A stretch of 64,000 bases of DNA from JAFEDN01 sp963795715 (GTDB lineage Bacteria > Pseudomonadota > Gammaproteobacteria > Coxiellales > Coxiellaceae): positions 124,001-188,000 of the forward strand of contig CAWCIY010000004.1 in the NCBI GenBank assembly GCA_963795715.1. The letters are read 5' to 3'. Positions 7,972 through 16,961 of this stretch are shown here, in pieces. The translations under genes and the position numbers were made by a program. The notes under the pieces were generated by a model, which saw nothing but the letters and a program-made list of their open reading frames with translations, had not been told where the DNA came from and searched no databases. Numbering within the stretch: position 1 is the first letter of the stretch; every line of letters starts with the position of its first letter.

Positions 7972-8672
7972 TATGTGCTGATTTTATTTAATAAAGCTTT
8001 GGCCTCACGTCTATATTCCTCATTTCCTTCATTTAAAATTTTCGCTAAAGTTTCACGAGCAGCGGTAAAATCTTCCATGGCAATATAAGCTCTTGCTAAG
8101 TCTAACTTGGCGGGTATGGCTTCACTGGTGTTCATAAAATCATACTCACCCGGCTCTTCGTGTTTAAGCTTCGCTTTCTTTCGAGGTCTTACTAACGATA
8201 ACAAGGCTACCAAAACCACCAATCCCGCCAAACCATAAACCGCATACTGCAAAGTAGTGATTTGCTGCTTAAGTAAATCCACTTGTGATTGCAGCTGTTG
8301 TAGTTGCGACAAACCGATACGTATATCAGCGACTTGCTGAGTTAAAGCGGCAATCGGTTTAGCATTATCGACTGCTGGAACAGCCGCAGTAACAGCTGGA
8401 GTGTTAGTAACCGTTTGATTTTGCACCGCGGGTGCTTGCGATTCAGGGACAGGCTGCTGCTGCACAATAATGTCCTCGCTCGGCGGCGGCAGTGGTTCGG
8501 AGTGTGCTACCGCAGAAGGCGTAGCGGGCGCTGGCGCTGGGACCTGGGTTGCCACTGCATCTGAAGACGCTGTTTGCTGGTTGGGCACGGCTGCCGACAC
8601 AGCATCATCAGCCATTGCTAGAAATGGCTGACTAATAAATGCCAATAGGATTACTACATGGAGTTTTTTCAT
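7971..8672 (-). CDS. FimV-like C-terminal-domain membrane protein
   Basis: This 233-residue protein has a signal peptide (about residues 1-21, ending at AMA), a Pro/Ala/Val/Gln-rich linker to about 105, a coiled coil (about 108-140), one membrane segment (about 143-163), a basic cluster (RPRKKAKLK) and a short cytoplasmic domain containing KLDLARAYIAMEDFTAARET. That last domain matches the FimV C-terminal/TPR-like motif, which recruits polar or cell-wall partners. It lacks the LysM and long acidic region of full FimV, so it is a reduced form. It is directly upstream of truA, as fimV is in many relatives. Confidence 0.75.
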   Translation of the reverse strand: MKKLHVVILLAFISQPFLAMADDAVSAAVPNQQTASSDAVATQVPAPAPATPSAVAHSEPLPPPSEDIIVQQQPVPESQAPAVQNQTVTNTPAVTAAVPAVDNAKPIAALTQQVADIRIGLSQLQQLQSQVDLLKQQITTLQYAVYGLAGLVVLVALLSLVRPRKKAKLKHEEPGEYDFMNTSEAIPAKLDLARAYIAMEDFTAARETLAKILNEGNEEYRREAKALLNKIST

Positions 8673-8766
8673 CTTTCACCTCAAAAAAATTACAAGTGAC
8701 TATAATATTCTAACAGGAGCTCCCGTTGAAGGGAACTCCACTTTGCGCTATGGGGTCAGAAAGAAT

Positions 8767-10035
8767 TTACAAGATTAGCTGAACTCCAGATTGAATGATC
8801 GGGCATTTATCATTCTTATTCCAGAGATCGCTTGATATTGTCTCTGTGGGTTGTTTTTTTACTTGCCTGTGTTTTTTCAGTTCTTTAGAATCTCTATCTG
8901 TTGAAGTTAAAAGGGCCGCCGAAAATTCAGGATACTGTGTAGTAACGTATTGACTGATGACTACTGCTGATTTGCTAGCACTTAGCCTTATTTCAATCAA
9001 AAAATCGTTCAATTCTTTTAAGAGTGCTTCAGTGTCATATTTAAAAGGTATTCTGCAATTACCAATACTTATTATTTTTAGCAATAATTTTTCGACGATT
9101 TTTTTATCATGCTTATCAAGGGTAAAAGAAATTTTTAGAAATTTAATTAAATTTATAACCAATCTTTTCACATCGTTATCTACTGCAGTTTTAAATTCAT
9201 CAGACAAAATATTTTCGTGTTTTCGTGAAGCATCAAAATCTGCAATTTTTGGACGATATAGCTTTCCATCTTCTGATGGAAGTGGATTATTCTCCAAAAA
9301 TAAAAAAAAATTTCCTTCATGTGCATCGTTATGAGTAATTCTCATTTTATGAAGCTCACACATAGCAACTACAGAGCCATAGCAAATAATAAAAATGTCT
9401 ATTAAATTTAAATTTATTGGACGTAAATAACCTTCGTCAACAATCGCTCCGATGGTGCCGCCTTCAGCAAATTTTGAAATAACTGATTTTTTGATTTCTC
9501 CATTTTTTCCTATATACTGTGCCCCTTCAATTATTTTATGTATATTTCTACTCTGTATTAAGTTCATCAATTTTAATTCATGCATCACTAAATCAATTTT
9601 ATCTGCTTTGGCAACTGAATCCACGCCTTTAATCCATTGAGTATTATTGCCTACTATTTTTAATATAAGAGCCTCTTTTGCTGTCCTTATCGAGCCGCGA
9701 CCCTGCCAGTCGGTTATTTTGTTCTTAAAACTAAAGACTATGTAATATTCTCCTTCAATCGTTTTAATAATTTGAAGTGGAAATAAACTCTTACTTTCAT
9801 CTCTACTGATACGTTTAGCAACATGTCCTTTTGACAATAATTCTTCTTCAAATTTCGAAATATTTTTTATTAAATGACCCATTAAATAGAAAACAACATT
9901 TAAAATAGCGTAGAAGTTATCATAATTTTTATCTGACAAACATTGATTTAAATCTGAAGTTATTGGTTTTTTATCCTCAAACATCTGATGTACGTTTTGT
10001 ATTGCTTTAGTAAATTTTGAATACTTTTTTTTCAT
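8767..10035 (-). CDS. Eukaryotic-type protein kinase-like protein, possible secreted effector
   Basis: The 422-residue protein carries kinase-type motifs. A candidate ATP-binding Lys is in ALILKIVG (K126), a helix-C Glu in MHELK (E153), the catalytic loop in ITHNDAHEGNFF (H235, D237, N242, matching HxDxxxxN), and a metal-binding IADFDAS (D266) where Gly of DFG is replaced by Asp. No glycine-rich loop is obvious. The C-terminal 60 residues are polar and unstructured, as in many translocated proteins. It is AT-rich and not in an operon. It could phosphorylate host proteins or be an aminoglycoside-type kinase. Dot/Icm or other secretion is not shown by the sequence. Confidence 0.7.
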   Translation of the reverse strand: MKKKYSKFTKAIQNVHQMFEDKKPITSDLNQCLSDKNYDNFYAILNVVFYLMGHLIKNISKFEEELLSKGHVAKRISRDESKSLFPLQIIKTIEGEYYIVFSFKNKITDWQGRGSIRTAKEALILKIVGNNTQWIKGVDSVAKADKIDLVMHELKLMNLIQSRNIHKIIEGAQYIGKNGEIKKSVISKFAEGGTIGAIVDEGYLRPINLNLIDIFIICYGSVVAMCELHKMRITHNDAHEGNFFLFLENNPLPSEDGKLYRPKIADFDASRKHENILSDEFKTAVDNDVKRLVINLIKFLKISFTLDKHDKKIVEKLLLKIISIGNCRIPFKYDTEALLKELNDFLIEIRLSASKSAVVISQYVTTQYPEFSAALLTSTDRDSKELKKHRQVKKQPTETISSDLWNKNDKCPIIQSGVQLIL

Positions 10036-10231
10036 TTGATTAAACCTTTTATATTTTATACCTCCATTTCTCTTTTCCTTTTGCTAAAAAAGCATACCAG
10101 GATAAATCAGCAATATTAAAATTAAATTAAAAAAATTTTAAAAAACAGTGAACAAATTTTTGAAGAGATACTAACAGAAGGCGCTTAATATACATTTAGA
10201 CAAAAATGTAATTTTCATGAGGGGGATTTAT

Positions 10232-10297
10232 ATGCTAGGATACCGAAATGGATATAGCAAAAATCAGACGGCAATTAACTCAGGCAGGTTTGACTAA
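10232..10297 (+). other. Possible 21-codon upstream ORF overlapping the dinG start
   Basis: The best Shine-Dalgarno-like run upstream of dinG (gaggggga) sits 5-6 bases before the ATG at 10232, which is out of frame with dinG and reads 21 codons to a TAA inside dinG. This could couple translation to dinG or be chance. Confidence 0.25.
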
Positions 10298-12311
10298 CCG
10301 TCCCTCCCAATTAAAAATGATAGAGCAGGTCTATCAAGCATTAATAGAAAAAAAAATTCTATGTGTAGAGGCTCCTACAGGGACTGGAAAAACACTTAGT
10401 TACAGCCTTGGGGCTTTTTTTGCCAAGGGTGAAAAGCAAACTATTATTATTAGTACCGGCACTATCGCGCTACAAGAACAATTGATTCTAAAGGATCTGC
10501 CCTTATTGGCAAAATTACTCAATGTTGAGATCAAAACAGTTTTAGCTAAAGGCAGACGGCGTTATGTTTGTCATGCTCGTTTATATGAAGACCAACCTCT
10601 GGATCTGTTCAACAGCAATGAGTTCCAACAACAACTTCGCTCATTATTAGAGCAAGGTGACTGGGACGGTGATCGTGATTCCTTAAAGTTAAATCTCATG
10701 GATTCACAATGGTTGCAAGTCAGCACGGATAGCCCCGGATGCAGTGGCAAGCATTGCCAATACTTTCAACAATGTGCATTTTATAAGTCAAAGCAAACTT
10801 GGTCACAGGCAGATTTTATCGTAACCAATCATAGTCTACTTCTGGCCGACTTATCTTTGGGCGGAGGCGCCTTGCTGCCGGAAATGGCCAGAAATATCTA
10901 CATATTAGATGAAGCACATCATTTCCCGGAAAAAGCTTTAGACCATTTCGCACTTTCGACACCTTTATTAGCTTCGGTGGAATGGATTAACCCGTTGCTA
11001 AATTCCATTCAAAAAGGCGTACAAAATGAGTTAATTTTGGCGGTCAAGCAACAAGCTATTCACGAACTCACTCAGCAATTGGTATCCTCGATTCAGGCCT
11101 TAGAACAATTTTTACAACTCAATAAAGATTTATTTTCCGAAGATCAAAATAATGAATTTTTATGGCGCTGCACCGAGGACCAGAAAGAGGTATTTACCCT
11201 AGCTAAACCGCTGGTTTTGCAGAGTGGAAAATTAACCGCTGAATTACAGCAGATATTGGCCGGGTGGACGGAATCACTTAATATCACCGCAGAAGGAAGT
11301 GAAAAACAAGTGATATTAAGTAAAAGTATTGCTCAACTGGGATTTTTCTTCAGCCGGGCGGATAATTTTTATCAAACTTTGCAATTATTTTGTCAAGTTC
11401 GACAGCCCCAAGAAGCACCTTTGGCTCGCTGGTTTGTAAAAAATCTGCGCGAGCAATTCTTTTGCCATGTTTCTCCTATTAATATTAGTCAGCATTTAAA
11501 AAATTTATTCTGGGACAAATTATCACTTGGCGCCGTACTTTGTTCGGCTACTTTGCGAATGGGCGGTCAGTTTACGGATTTTGTCCGCAAAGCGGGTCTT
11601 ATGAATCATGAAAAAAAATCAGAGACTGCTTTAGAAACCTGCTTTGATTATAAGAAATCGGTATTATTTGCCCCCAGTATGCACTCCCCTCCTTTGGGCA
11701 ATGACCAAACTGCACACTGGCAGGAAACCCTTGAGCTATTGCCGGAACTTTTTTTACCTAAAAGCGGAACTTTAGTATTATTTACCAGCAAAACAACCAT
11801 GGAAAAAACTTACCAGAGACTTCCGATTCATTTACAAGCAGACATTCTAATGCAGGGGGCGTATGGTAAATCCATGTTACTGGCTACTCACAAACAGAAA
11901 ATTGATCAAGGTCAACGATCCATTTTATTTGGCCTAGCCAGCTTTGGTGAAGGTTTAGATCTACCGGCTGAGTATTGTCAACATGTGATTATCCATAAAC
12001 TACCGTTTGCCGTTCCGACTACGCCCATTGAGCTGACCCGTAACGAGTGGCTGACCCAAAATAAGCGCAATCCATTTGATTTAGCGACTCTGCCCGCAAC
12101 CGGGCTCCGTTTAGCTCAATATGTAGGAAGGTTAATACGGCAAGAAACGGATGTAGGCATCGTCACCATCCTGGATAAGCGCATCTATAGCAAACCCTAC
12201 GGCTTAAAACTACTAAAAGGATTACCTCCATTTACTCAAGCTTTAAATACCTCAGTAGAAGCATTAAAAAAAATTGTAACTATTGCTCATTTGTTCAGCA
12301 ATTCCCGCTGA
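10248..12311 (+). CDS. dinG: DinG-family iron-sulfur DNA helicase
   Basis: The 687-residue protein is an XPD-like superfamily 2 helicase, which unwinds 5'-to-3' and resolves R-loops and D-loops. It shows Walker A EAPTGTGKT (residues 41-49), the four-Cys Fe-S insertion (YVCHARLY, then CSGKHCQYFQQCAF), the DEAH box in ILDEAHHF, LCSATLR, and C-terminal motifs FGLASFGEGLDLP and LRLAQYVGRLIRQ. Its last codons lie in a palindrome (tcccgctgaagcggga) that was the target of the IS4-type insertion directly downstream. Before that insertion it would have been adjacent to the riboflavin synthase gene. Confidence 0.93.
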   Translation: MDIAKIRRQLTQAGLTNRPSQLKMIEQVYQALIEKKILCVEAPTGTGKTLSYSLGAFFAKGEKQTIIISTGTIALQEQLILKDLPLLAKLLNVEIKTVLAKGRRRYVCHARLYEDQPLDLFNSNEFQQQLRSLLEQGDWDGDRDSLKLNLMDSQWLQVSTDSPGCSGKHCQYFQQCAFYKSKQTWSQADFIVTNHSLLLADLSLGGGALLPEMARNIYILDEAHHFPEKALDHFALSTPLLASVEWINPLLNSIQKGVQNELILAVKQQAIHELTQQLVSSIQALEQFLQLNKDLFSEDQNNEFLWRCTEDQKEVFTLAKPLVLQSGKLTAELQQILAGWTESLNITAEGSEKQVILSKSIAQLGFFFSRADNFYQTLQLFCQVRQPQEAPLARWFVKNLREQFFCHVSPINISQHLKNLFWDKLSLGAVLCSATLRMGGQFTDFVRKAGLMNHEKKSETALETCFDYKKSVLFAPSMHSPPLGNDQTAHWQETLELLPELFLPKSGTLVLFTSKTTMEKTYQRLPIHLQADILMQGAYGKSMLLATHKQKIDQGQRSILFGLASFGEGLDLPAEYCQHVIIHKLPFAVPTTPIELTRNEWLTQNKRNPFDLATLPATGLRLAQYVGRLIRQETDVGIVTILDKRIYSKPYGLKLLKGLPPFTQALNTSVEALKKIVTIAHLFSNSR

Positions 12312-12315
12312 AGCG
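12306..12315. repeat. Left 10-bp target duplication of the IS4-type element
   Basis: cgctgaagcg, including the dinG stop codon, is repeated exactly at 16139-16148. Confidence 0.85.
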
Positions 12316-12409
12316 CATAGGCGTCAAGTTAAGGAGAAAATTATTTAATGAGATGATAAAATGGGAGTTTTTTAAACCTTAAACCTCTTCACAGAACAAG
12401 GAAACTCCC

Positions 12410-13365
12410 ATGGATATGGTAACTGAAGTGATGAATAAAATAAATGCCATCATGAATGATGATGCTTTAATCAAAATAGCGCGTGAAACGAAGTTCATTC
12501 AACGTGAAAGGAAAATCATGCCGAGAAGATTTATTGAAAATATGATCACGACGACATTATCTCATCCCAAAAGTAGCTTGGAAGATTTAGCGGCTGCTTT
12601 TGGAAGTGATAATTTGTCTATTAGTAAGCAAGCGCTGCATCAAAAGATTGATGTGAAAGCGGTGGAGTTTACAAAAAAAGTGGTTGAGGCTTTATTAGAG
12701 AAAAGTTTTTCAAGCGATGGAGTCGATTTGAAAGCCATCCCCTGCATTCAGGAAGTGATCATTGGAGATAGTTCGCAGGTGGGTCTAGACTCCTCCTTGA
12801 AAGAGCAATGTCCGGGATCAAGAAATATCGCCTCAGTGAAAATACAAGCGATCATGAGCGCAATGAATAATCAAATAAAATCCTTAGAGATTGTACCTGG
12901 AACTGAAACTGATCAAGGCTATAGGAAGCACTGGCAGTATATTCAAAAAAATCATTTATGGATAGGAGATCTGGGTTATTTTGCGTTAGATACTTTTCGT
13001 CATGTGATAGCCCAGGAGGCATTCTTTTTATCTCGATACTTTCGAAGAACCCGCTTGTTGAATCCGCTCAGTGGTGAGCCAATTGTTTTAAAGGAATTGT
13101 TATCCCAAACGTTAGAAAATACGGTAGAGCTAGAGGTTATTTTGGGTACTGAAGGGGTTTCTTGTCGATGTATTGCAATGCGATTAAATGAGAAGGACTA
13201 TCAGCGTCGTTTGAAGAATTTACAAGAGCAAAATAGAAAAAATGGGAAGAAAAAGAAAAGGAAAATGGATGTATTAGATCAATGGACGATATTAGTGACC
13301 AATTTACCTGCTGAAGTGGAAGCTCATATTTTATGGCGTCTTTATATGGTGAGGTGGCAAATCGA
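12410..13365 (+). pseudogene. IS4-family transposase, N-terminal part (split by insertion)
   Basis: The frame encodes the first 318 residues of a DDE transposase: IIGDSSQVGL (first Asp), LWIGDLGYFALD (second Asp), then MVRWQIE at the break. The Arg and Glu of the YREK signature lie here. Beyond 13365 the frame runs into unrelated insert sequence. Joining 12410-13365 to 15789-16125 gives exactly 431 codons including the stop, in frame, so the split comes from insertion and not from decay. Confidence 0.9.
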
Positions 13366-13406
13366 GATCTGCCAGTCATACTGCCTCCATAAAAATAAAG
13401 TGTTTA

Positions 13407-15539
13407 TTAATGAACCTTTTTCACCCGGGAATGATAAATCCATTGCCTGGGCTTTTCCTTTAATGAAGCGAGCCGCTTAATTTCTTCTTCATTCGCAGTA
13501 ATTAACCAAATTCCCTGATGGGATACATCCATAGCTCGCCTGACCTTTAACCATCCTTTTTGCATCCAACGATATAAAGTAGGTTCTGGAGTTTTTGTTT
13601 TTTGCGATAACTCACGGAAAGTCCATTCATGCAACTTCCGTGCTACTTGCTCTGAGCGGGTTGTTTTCGCACTATTCACGCCGCGGCGGGCAATTAAAGT
13701 AGCCACCATACTTGCATTAAAGTGATCCTTTCTTTTAGCAGGACGCCATCCTTCCCGATTGAGTTGCCCGGCAATAACGCTCATATTATACCCCTGTTCA
13801 TGCAGCACTTTAGCACGCTCCAGTAATTCAGGATAATAACTCAGCTGAGTCAGCTTAGCTACTGGACGGGTTATATTGATTTGCGTTTTATGGCCGCCAG
13901 ACCACTGTATTTCTACAAATACTTTTTCAGTGTGCCCTTCAATAGCAACGACAACACATTCAATCAGCAAGCGAACAATAGCTTGACGTTCCTGTACTGT
14001 GGTCGTCGATGAATGCCATAATGAGGGTAAATCAGCCGCTAATTGTCGTATGGCGTCACGCTCTTCCTGAGATAAAGCAACCGGCTGGGTATTGAGAAAC
14101 TGAGCATGCTCCTGCTTTAATTTTTCCTCAGCTAATAATGCCTCTTCCCATTTTTTTTCCAGAGTACGTACCACTAAACGATTTTCAGGCTCAGCGGCAT
14201 TAAACTGCCGGTAGGCACGTTCCACTTCATAGCGGGCTCGTTCTAATTGTTGATGCCAATGAGATAATAAACTCTGGCGTTCTTTTTCCAGGTCTTCTGC
14301 CGCGGATAAGCTAATCTCCAGTGCTGAAGGTTGTATCGCTTCCAGCAGTTGTTGCACGATAACTTCATCTAAATGATTTCCCACCAGCGATTGACATAAC
14401 GGCTCTGCATAATCTGATAACATTCGACCACAAGTGTAACGCAACTTGTTACCATTATTGCTGTAAGTCGTTGACATCCGTAAACCACATCGACCACAAA
14501 TTAACAAACCTGCTAGTAAGGAAGTCCCTTCTCGAGGTGCGCCTATGCCTAGGGTTGAATTAGCTGCCAGTTGTCTGAGGTTACGTTCATAGGCCTCCCA
14601 CGTAATGTAAGCCGGTATTTTATCTTTCAGCAAAATTTCCCATTCAGCAGGCTTCGCCACGGTCCGTCCTGTGCTAGGCCTGCCCGGTTTTTTCTTACGT
14701 GGATCCGTTGGGCGACGACCATAAACATAGGCCCCTGCATAAATAGGGTTGTGGAGTAAATTAGTGAGTGTGGTGCGATTAGGGCGCCGCCATACTAAAT
14801 CTCCCTTTTGTAAACCTGACCTCACCCGGTCCGGTAACTGGATGTGATGAGTCACTAAATATTTTAAAACTGCATTCACCGTGCAAAATTGCTCAAATAA
14901 ATCAAATATTCTTGCAATCACTGATTGAACTTGTTCATCGGGATCTTTGATAATTTCTCCAGAAGGACGTTTGACATATCCTCGTGGTAATTGCATTCCC
15001 AGTTCTCCACGTCGCGCTTTGGATTTTTTCCCGGCGACCATGCGTTGTTTTATCACATGTAACTCAGCCTCGGACATCGTCCCTTTCAAACCCAACAAAA
15101 GGCGGTCATTATAAACGCTCGGATCATAAATTCCATCGGCATCTCCAATCAATGTCCTAAATAGCGCGCAGACTTCCAGTAGTTGATACCAGTCACGGCA
15201 AGAGCGCGCCAAGCGGGACATCTCAATACCTAATACCAAACCCACATGATCAAGACCCACTTCTGCCACTAATCGCTGAAATCCAGGACGGCCTTCTGCA
15301 TTGGAGCCTGAACGACCTAAATCGTCATCTATCACGATAATTTTATCTTTTGACCAGCCCAGCTGGATAGCTTTTTCCACCAATCCGTATTGTAGTTTTG
15401 TCGATTCACCATGACGCTCGACCTGTTGGAGGGTGGATTGCCTGATGTAGATGATCGCTAAACGATCTTGGTGGTGAGTCTGAATTTTTCCAGACTGCCT
15501 TAGCTGGGAACTTATTCGGTGTGCTGTGTGTACTGTCAT
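13407..15539 (-). CDS. Large serine recombinase (resolvase/invertase N-terminal, recombinase and zinc-ribbon domains)
   Basis: The 710-residue protein has the serine catalytic domain at about 28-170: YIRQSTLQQVERHGES contains the nucleophile Ser, followed by DDDLGRSGSNAEGRPGF and GIEMSRLARS. A recombinase domain follows (GYVKRPSGEIIKDP ... NLLHNPIYAGAYVYGR), then a zinc ribbon (CGRCGLRM ... YTCGR), a coiled coil (about 385-460) and a C-terminal helix-turn-helix region. The ATG at 15539 has a strong AGGAGG site 9 bases upstream. It probably catalysed its own insertion into the IS4 transposase gene. Confidence 0.93.
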   Translation of the reverse strand: MTVHTAHRISSQLRQSGKIQTHHQDRLAIIYIRQSTLQQVERHGESTKLQYGLVEKAIQLGWSKDKIIVIDDDLGRSGSNAEGRPGFQRLVAEVGLDHVGLVLGIEMSRLARSCRDWYQLLEVCALFRTLIGDADGIYDPSVYNDRLLLGLKGTMSEAELHVIKQRMVAGKKSKARRGELGMQLPRGYVKRPSGEIIKDPDEQVQSVIARIFDLFEQFCTVNAVLKYLVTHHIQLPDRVRSGLQKGDLVWRRPNRTTLTNLLHNPIYAGAYVYGRRPTDPRKKKPGRPSTGRTVAKPAEWEILLKDKIPAYITWEAYERNLRQLAANSTLGIGAPREGTSLLAGLLICGRCGLRMSTTYSNNGNKLRYTCGRMLSDYAEPLCQSLVGNHLDEVIVQQLLEAIQPSALEISLSAAEDLEKERQSLLSHWHQQLERARYEVERAYRQFNAAEPENRLVVRTLEKKWEEALLAEEKLKQEHAQFLNTQPVALSQEERDAIRQLAADLPSLWHSSTTTVQERQAIVRLLIECVVVAIEGHTEKVFVEIQWSGGHKTQINITRPVAKLTQLSYYPELLERAKVLHEQGYNMSVIAGQLNREGWRPAKRKDHFNASMVATLIARRGVNSAKTTRSEQVARKLHEWTFRELSQKTKTPEPTLYRWMQKGWLKVRRAMDVSHQGIWLITANEEEIKRLASLKEKPRQWIYHSRVKKVH

Positions 15540-15541
15540 TT

Positions 15542-15751
15542 TTATCTTCCTCCTTGTGCGTTATCCGATTCATTTTCTTTAGAGCCATTTGTGCCAATAA
15601 TCCGATTACACGTCGGCGATTGGCCAAAGGAAATTGGTTCCAATGGTTTTTCTCCAACTTGACTACTCCTGTCGTGATATTGTTTTACCCATGTCGCCAA
15701 CGCTAAGAGCGCCGTTCTCCCGAGCTTGGGTATTTGATCTATTTTTGTCAA
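15542..15751 (-). CDS. Small accessory ORF upstream of the recombinase (two overlapping frames)
   Basis: From a TTG at 15751 one frame reads TKIDQIPKLGRTALLALATW and continues to 15542. From a TTG at 15657 a second frame (+1) reads EKNHWNQFPLANRRRVIGLL through to 15406, inside the recombinase gene. The second frame looks more protein-like after 15657 and the first before it, so the true product may join the two by a frameshift, or be two coupled peptides. The function is unknown. Position suggests a recombination accessory or directionality role, which is speculative. Confidence 0.4.
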   Translation of the reverse strand: MTKIDQIPKLGRTALLALATWVKQYHDRSSQVGEKPLEPISFGQSPTCNRIIGTNGSKENESDNAQGGR

Positions 15752-15788
15752 GTTGAAATTTATAGATGTTTTATCTATGGGATATCGA

Positions 15789-16125
15789 ACTCTTATTTAA
15801 ACTCATGAAAACCTTTCTCCATCTTAGGAAAGTTGAGCAAACCAATTATTATCGTGCCATGATATCAATTTATAGTTCCCTGATTGCTCTCATTTTGCTG
15901 ATAGGGATCACGATGACTATTCATGATCAAGAAATCAGTCTTTATAAAGCGTGTAAGATATTTATTAAGCACATTGAATGGTTTTTTGAATATCCTGATG
16001 ATCAGAAAATAAGGTTAATTTTTAGGCTAAGGGAAAAAATATGCCAATTTGCAGGCAAAGAAGCCCGCAAAAAGAGGCCTTCAAGCAGGCAGTTATTGGG
16101 ATGGGAGGTCAGTAACCATGGTTAA
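15789..16125 (+). pseudogene. IS4-family transposase, C-terminal part
   Basis: This stretch encodes ELLFKLMKTFLHLRKVEQ and the rest of the IS4 transposase, including the Lys of the YREK signature. The stop TAA lies inside the right inverted repeat. An ATG at 15766, inside the insert, could start a 119-residue fragment, but no function is expected. Confidence 0.88.
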
Positions 16126-16138
16126 CTTGACGCCTATG

Positions 16139-16148
16139 CGCTGAAGCG
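16139..16148. repeat. Right 10-bp target duplication of the IS4-type element
   Basis: cgctgaagcg, identical to 12306-12315. Confidence 0.85.
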
Positions 16149-16159
16149 GGACTTGCTTC

Positions 16160-16249
16160 CTGGTTTGTATCCTGGGTTCTGGCAAAGCCAGATCCCAGGA
16201 ATGAAGGGAAAGGTCGCTCCGCTCCCCTCTCCCTTTCGATCCCTCATCG
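16160..16249 (+). repeat. Dispersed palindromic repeat, copy A
   Basis: About 90 bp are some 80 percent identical, by eye, to the reverse complement of 41117-41206. The core holds a nested hairpin (tcctggg..ctggc aaa gccag..cccagga), followed by a shared ggaatgaagggaaaggtcgc and a shared cgatccctcat. Each copy lies just downstream of a plus-strand gene (here originally dinG). Confidence 0.75.
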
Positions 16250-16293
16250 GGATAGGTACTGTATTTCTCTGGTTAACAGTGTAAAATACCCCT

Positions 16294-16911
16294 GTGTATA
16301 GCGGTATTACCAAAGGTTTATTTAACGTCTCTAAAGTAACTCAAAAACCCGGTTTAATTGAGTATAGCGTGCTTTTAAATAATGAATTGGCCCAGGGATT
16401 AACTTTGGGGGCCAGCGTTAACATAGACGGGGTATGTCAAACAGTAACCCAGATAAAAAAAAATGAAGTGAGTTTTGCGGCTATGGCCGAGACTTGTCGG
16501 CTAACAACTCTGAATGAGCTTTTTCCCGGTAGAGAAGTCAGTGTGGAACGTAGCTTGAAATTAGGAGATGAAATCGGTGGTCACTTGATTGCTGGACATG
16601 TGACCGGTACAGCCAGAGTTCATACAGTACAACCTAGTGAAAATAATCTTCAAATAACTTTGCAATGTCCCGCAGAATGGATGAAGTTTATTCTCCCCAA
16701 AGGATTTATCGCTATAGATGGATCTAGCCTCACCGTCGGCAAAACGGATTCCGCAGGTTTTTTTGATATTCATCTGATTCCAGAAACGCTCCGATTGACC
16801 AATTTCGGTAATAAGAAACTGGGGGATCGGGTTAATGTGGAATTAGACCATCACATTCAAGTGATCGTGCAAACTGTTGAAAACCTTGTTAACGTCACTT
16901 ACCGGGTCTAA
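16294..16911 (+). CDS. ribE: Riboflavin synthase, alpha subunit
   Basis: The enzyme dismutates two 6,7-dimethyl-8-ribityllumazine molecules to riboflavin. The 205-residue protein has the usual two lumazine-binding half domains: YSGITKGLF and GASVNIDGVCQTVT in the first, with GDEIGGHLIAGH, then GFIAIDGSSLTVG and IHLIPETLRLT in the second. It starts with GTG. A TAAAAT box ends only six bases before that start, so the transcript may have a very short leader. It lies outside any visible rib operon. A hairpin follows 8 bases after the stop. Confidence 0.93.
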   Translation: MYSGITKGLFNVSKVTQKPGLIEYSVLLNNELAQGLTLGASVNIDGVCQTVTQIKKNEVSFAAMAETCRLTTLNELFPGREVSVERSLKLGDEIGGHLIAGHVTGTARVHTVQPSENNLQITLQCPAEWMKFILPKGFIAIDGSSLTVGKTDSAGFFDIHLIPETLRLTNFGNKKLGDRVNVELDHHIQVIVQTVENLVNVTYRV

Positions 16912-16919
16912 CTACCATT

Positions 16920-16961
16920 ATCCTAAATTCCGCAGTTGCCACCTACTGCGGAATTTAGGAT
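16920..16961. terminator. Bidirectional hairpin between convergent ribE and DUF5996 genes
   Basis: A perfect 17-bp stem (atcctaaattccgcagt and its complement) with an 8-base loop lies between the two convergent genes, its right arm touching the DUF5996 stop. There is no long T tract. Part of the arm (cctaaattccgcagttgccac) recurs almost exactly at 29634-29654, so this is also a dispersed repeat. Confidence 0.7.

Larger units (their letters stand above)
13366..15788 (-). mobile_element. Serine-recombinase integrative element, 2423 bp, nested in the IS4 transposase
   Basis: Excising 13366-15788 restores the transposase frame (RWQI-ELLFKLMK). Both junctions carry atcga (13361-13365 and 15784-15788), which fits recombination at a short shared core rather than transposition with terminal inverted repeats. 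The element contains only the recombinase gene and one or two small ORFs. The recombinase 3' end lies 41 bases from the left junction. Confidence 0.85.
12316..16138 (+). mobile_element. IS4-family insertion sequence interrupted by a serine-recombinase element
   Basis: The ends are a perfect 17-bp inverted repeat, cataggcgtcaagttaa at 12316-12332 and its complement at 16122-16138, flanked by a 10-bp direct duplication. Without the internal insert the element is 1400 bp and encodes one 430-residue transposase, whose stop codon lies in the right repeat. The target is a small palindrome at the end of dinG. Confidence 0.9.

Noticed and set aside
13407..15788. Serine-recombinase element as a full conjugative element or prophage
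   Set aside because: It is only 2.4 kb and has no transfer, replication or phage gene.
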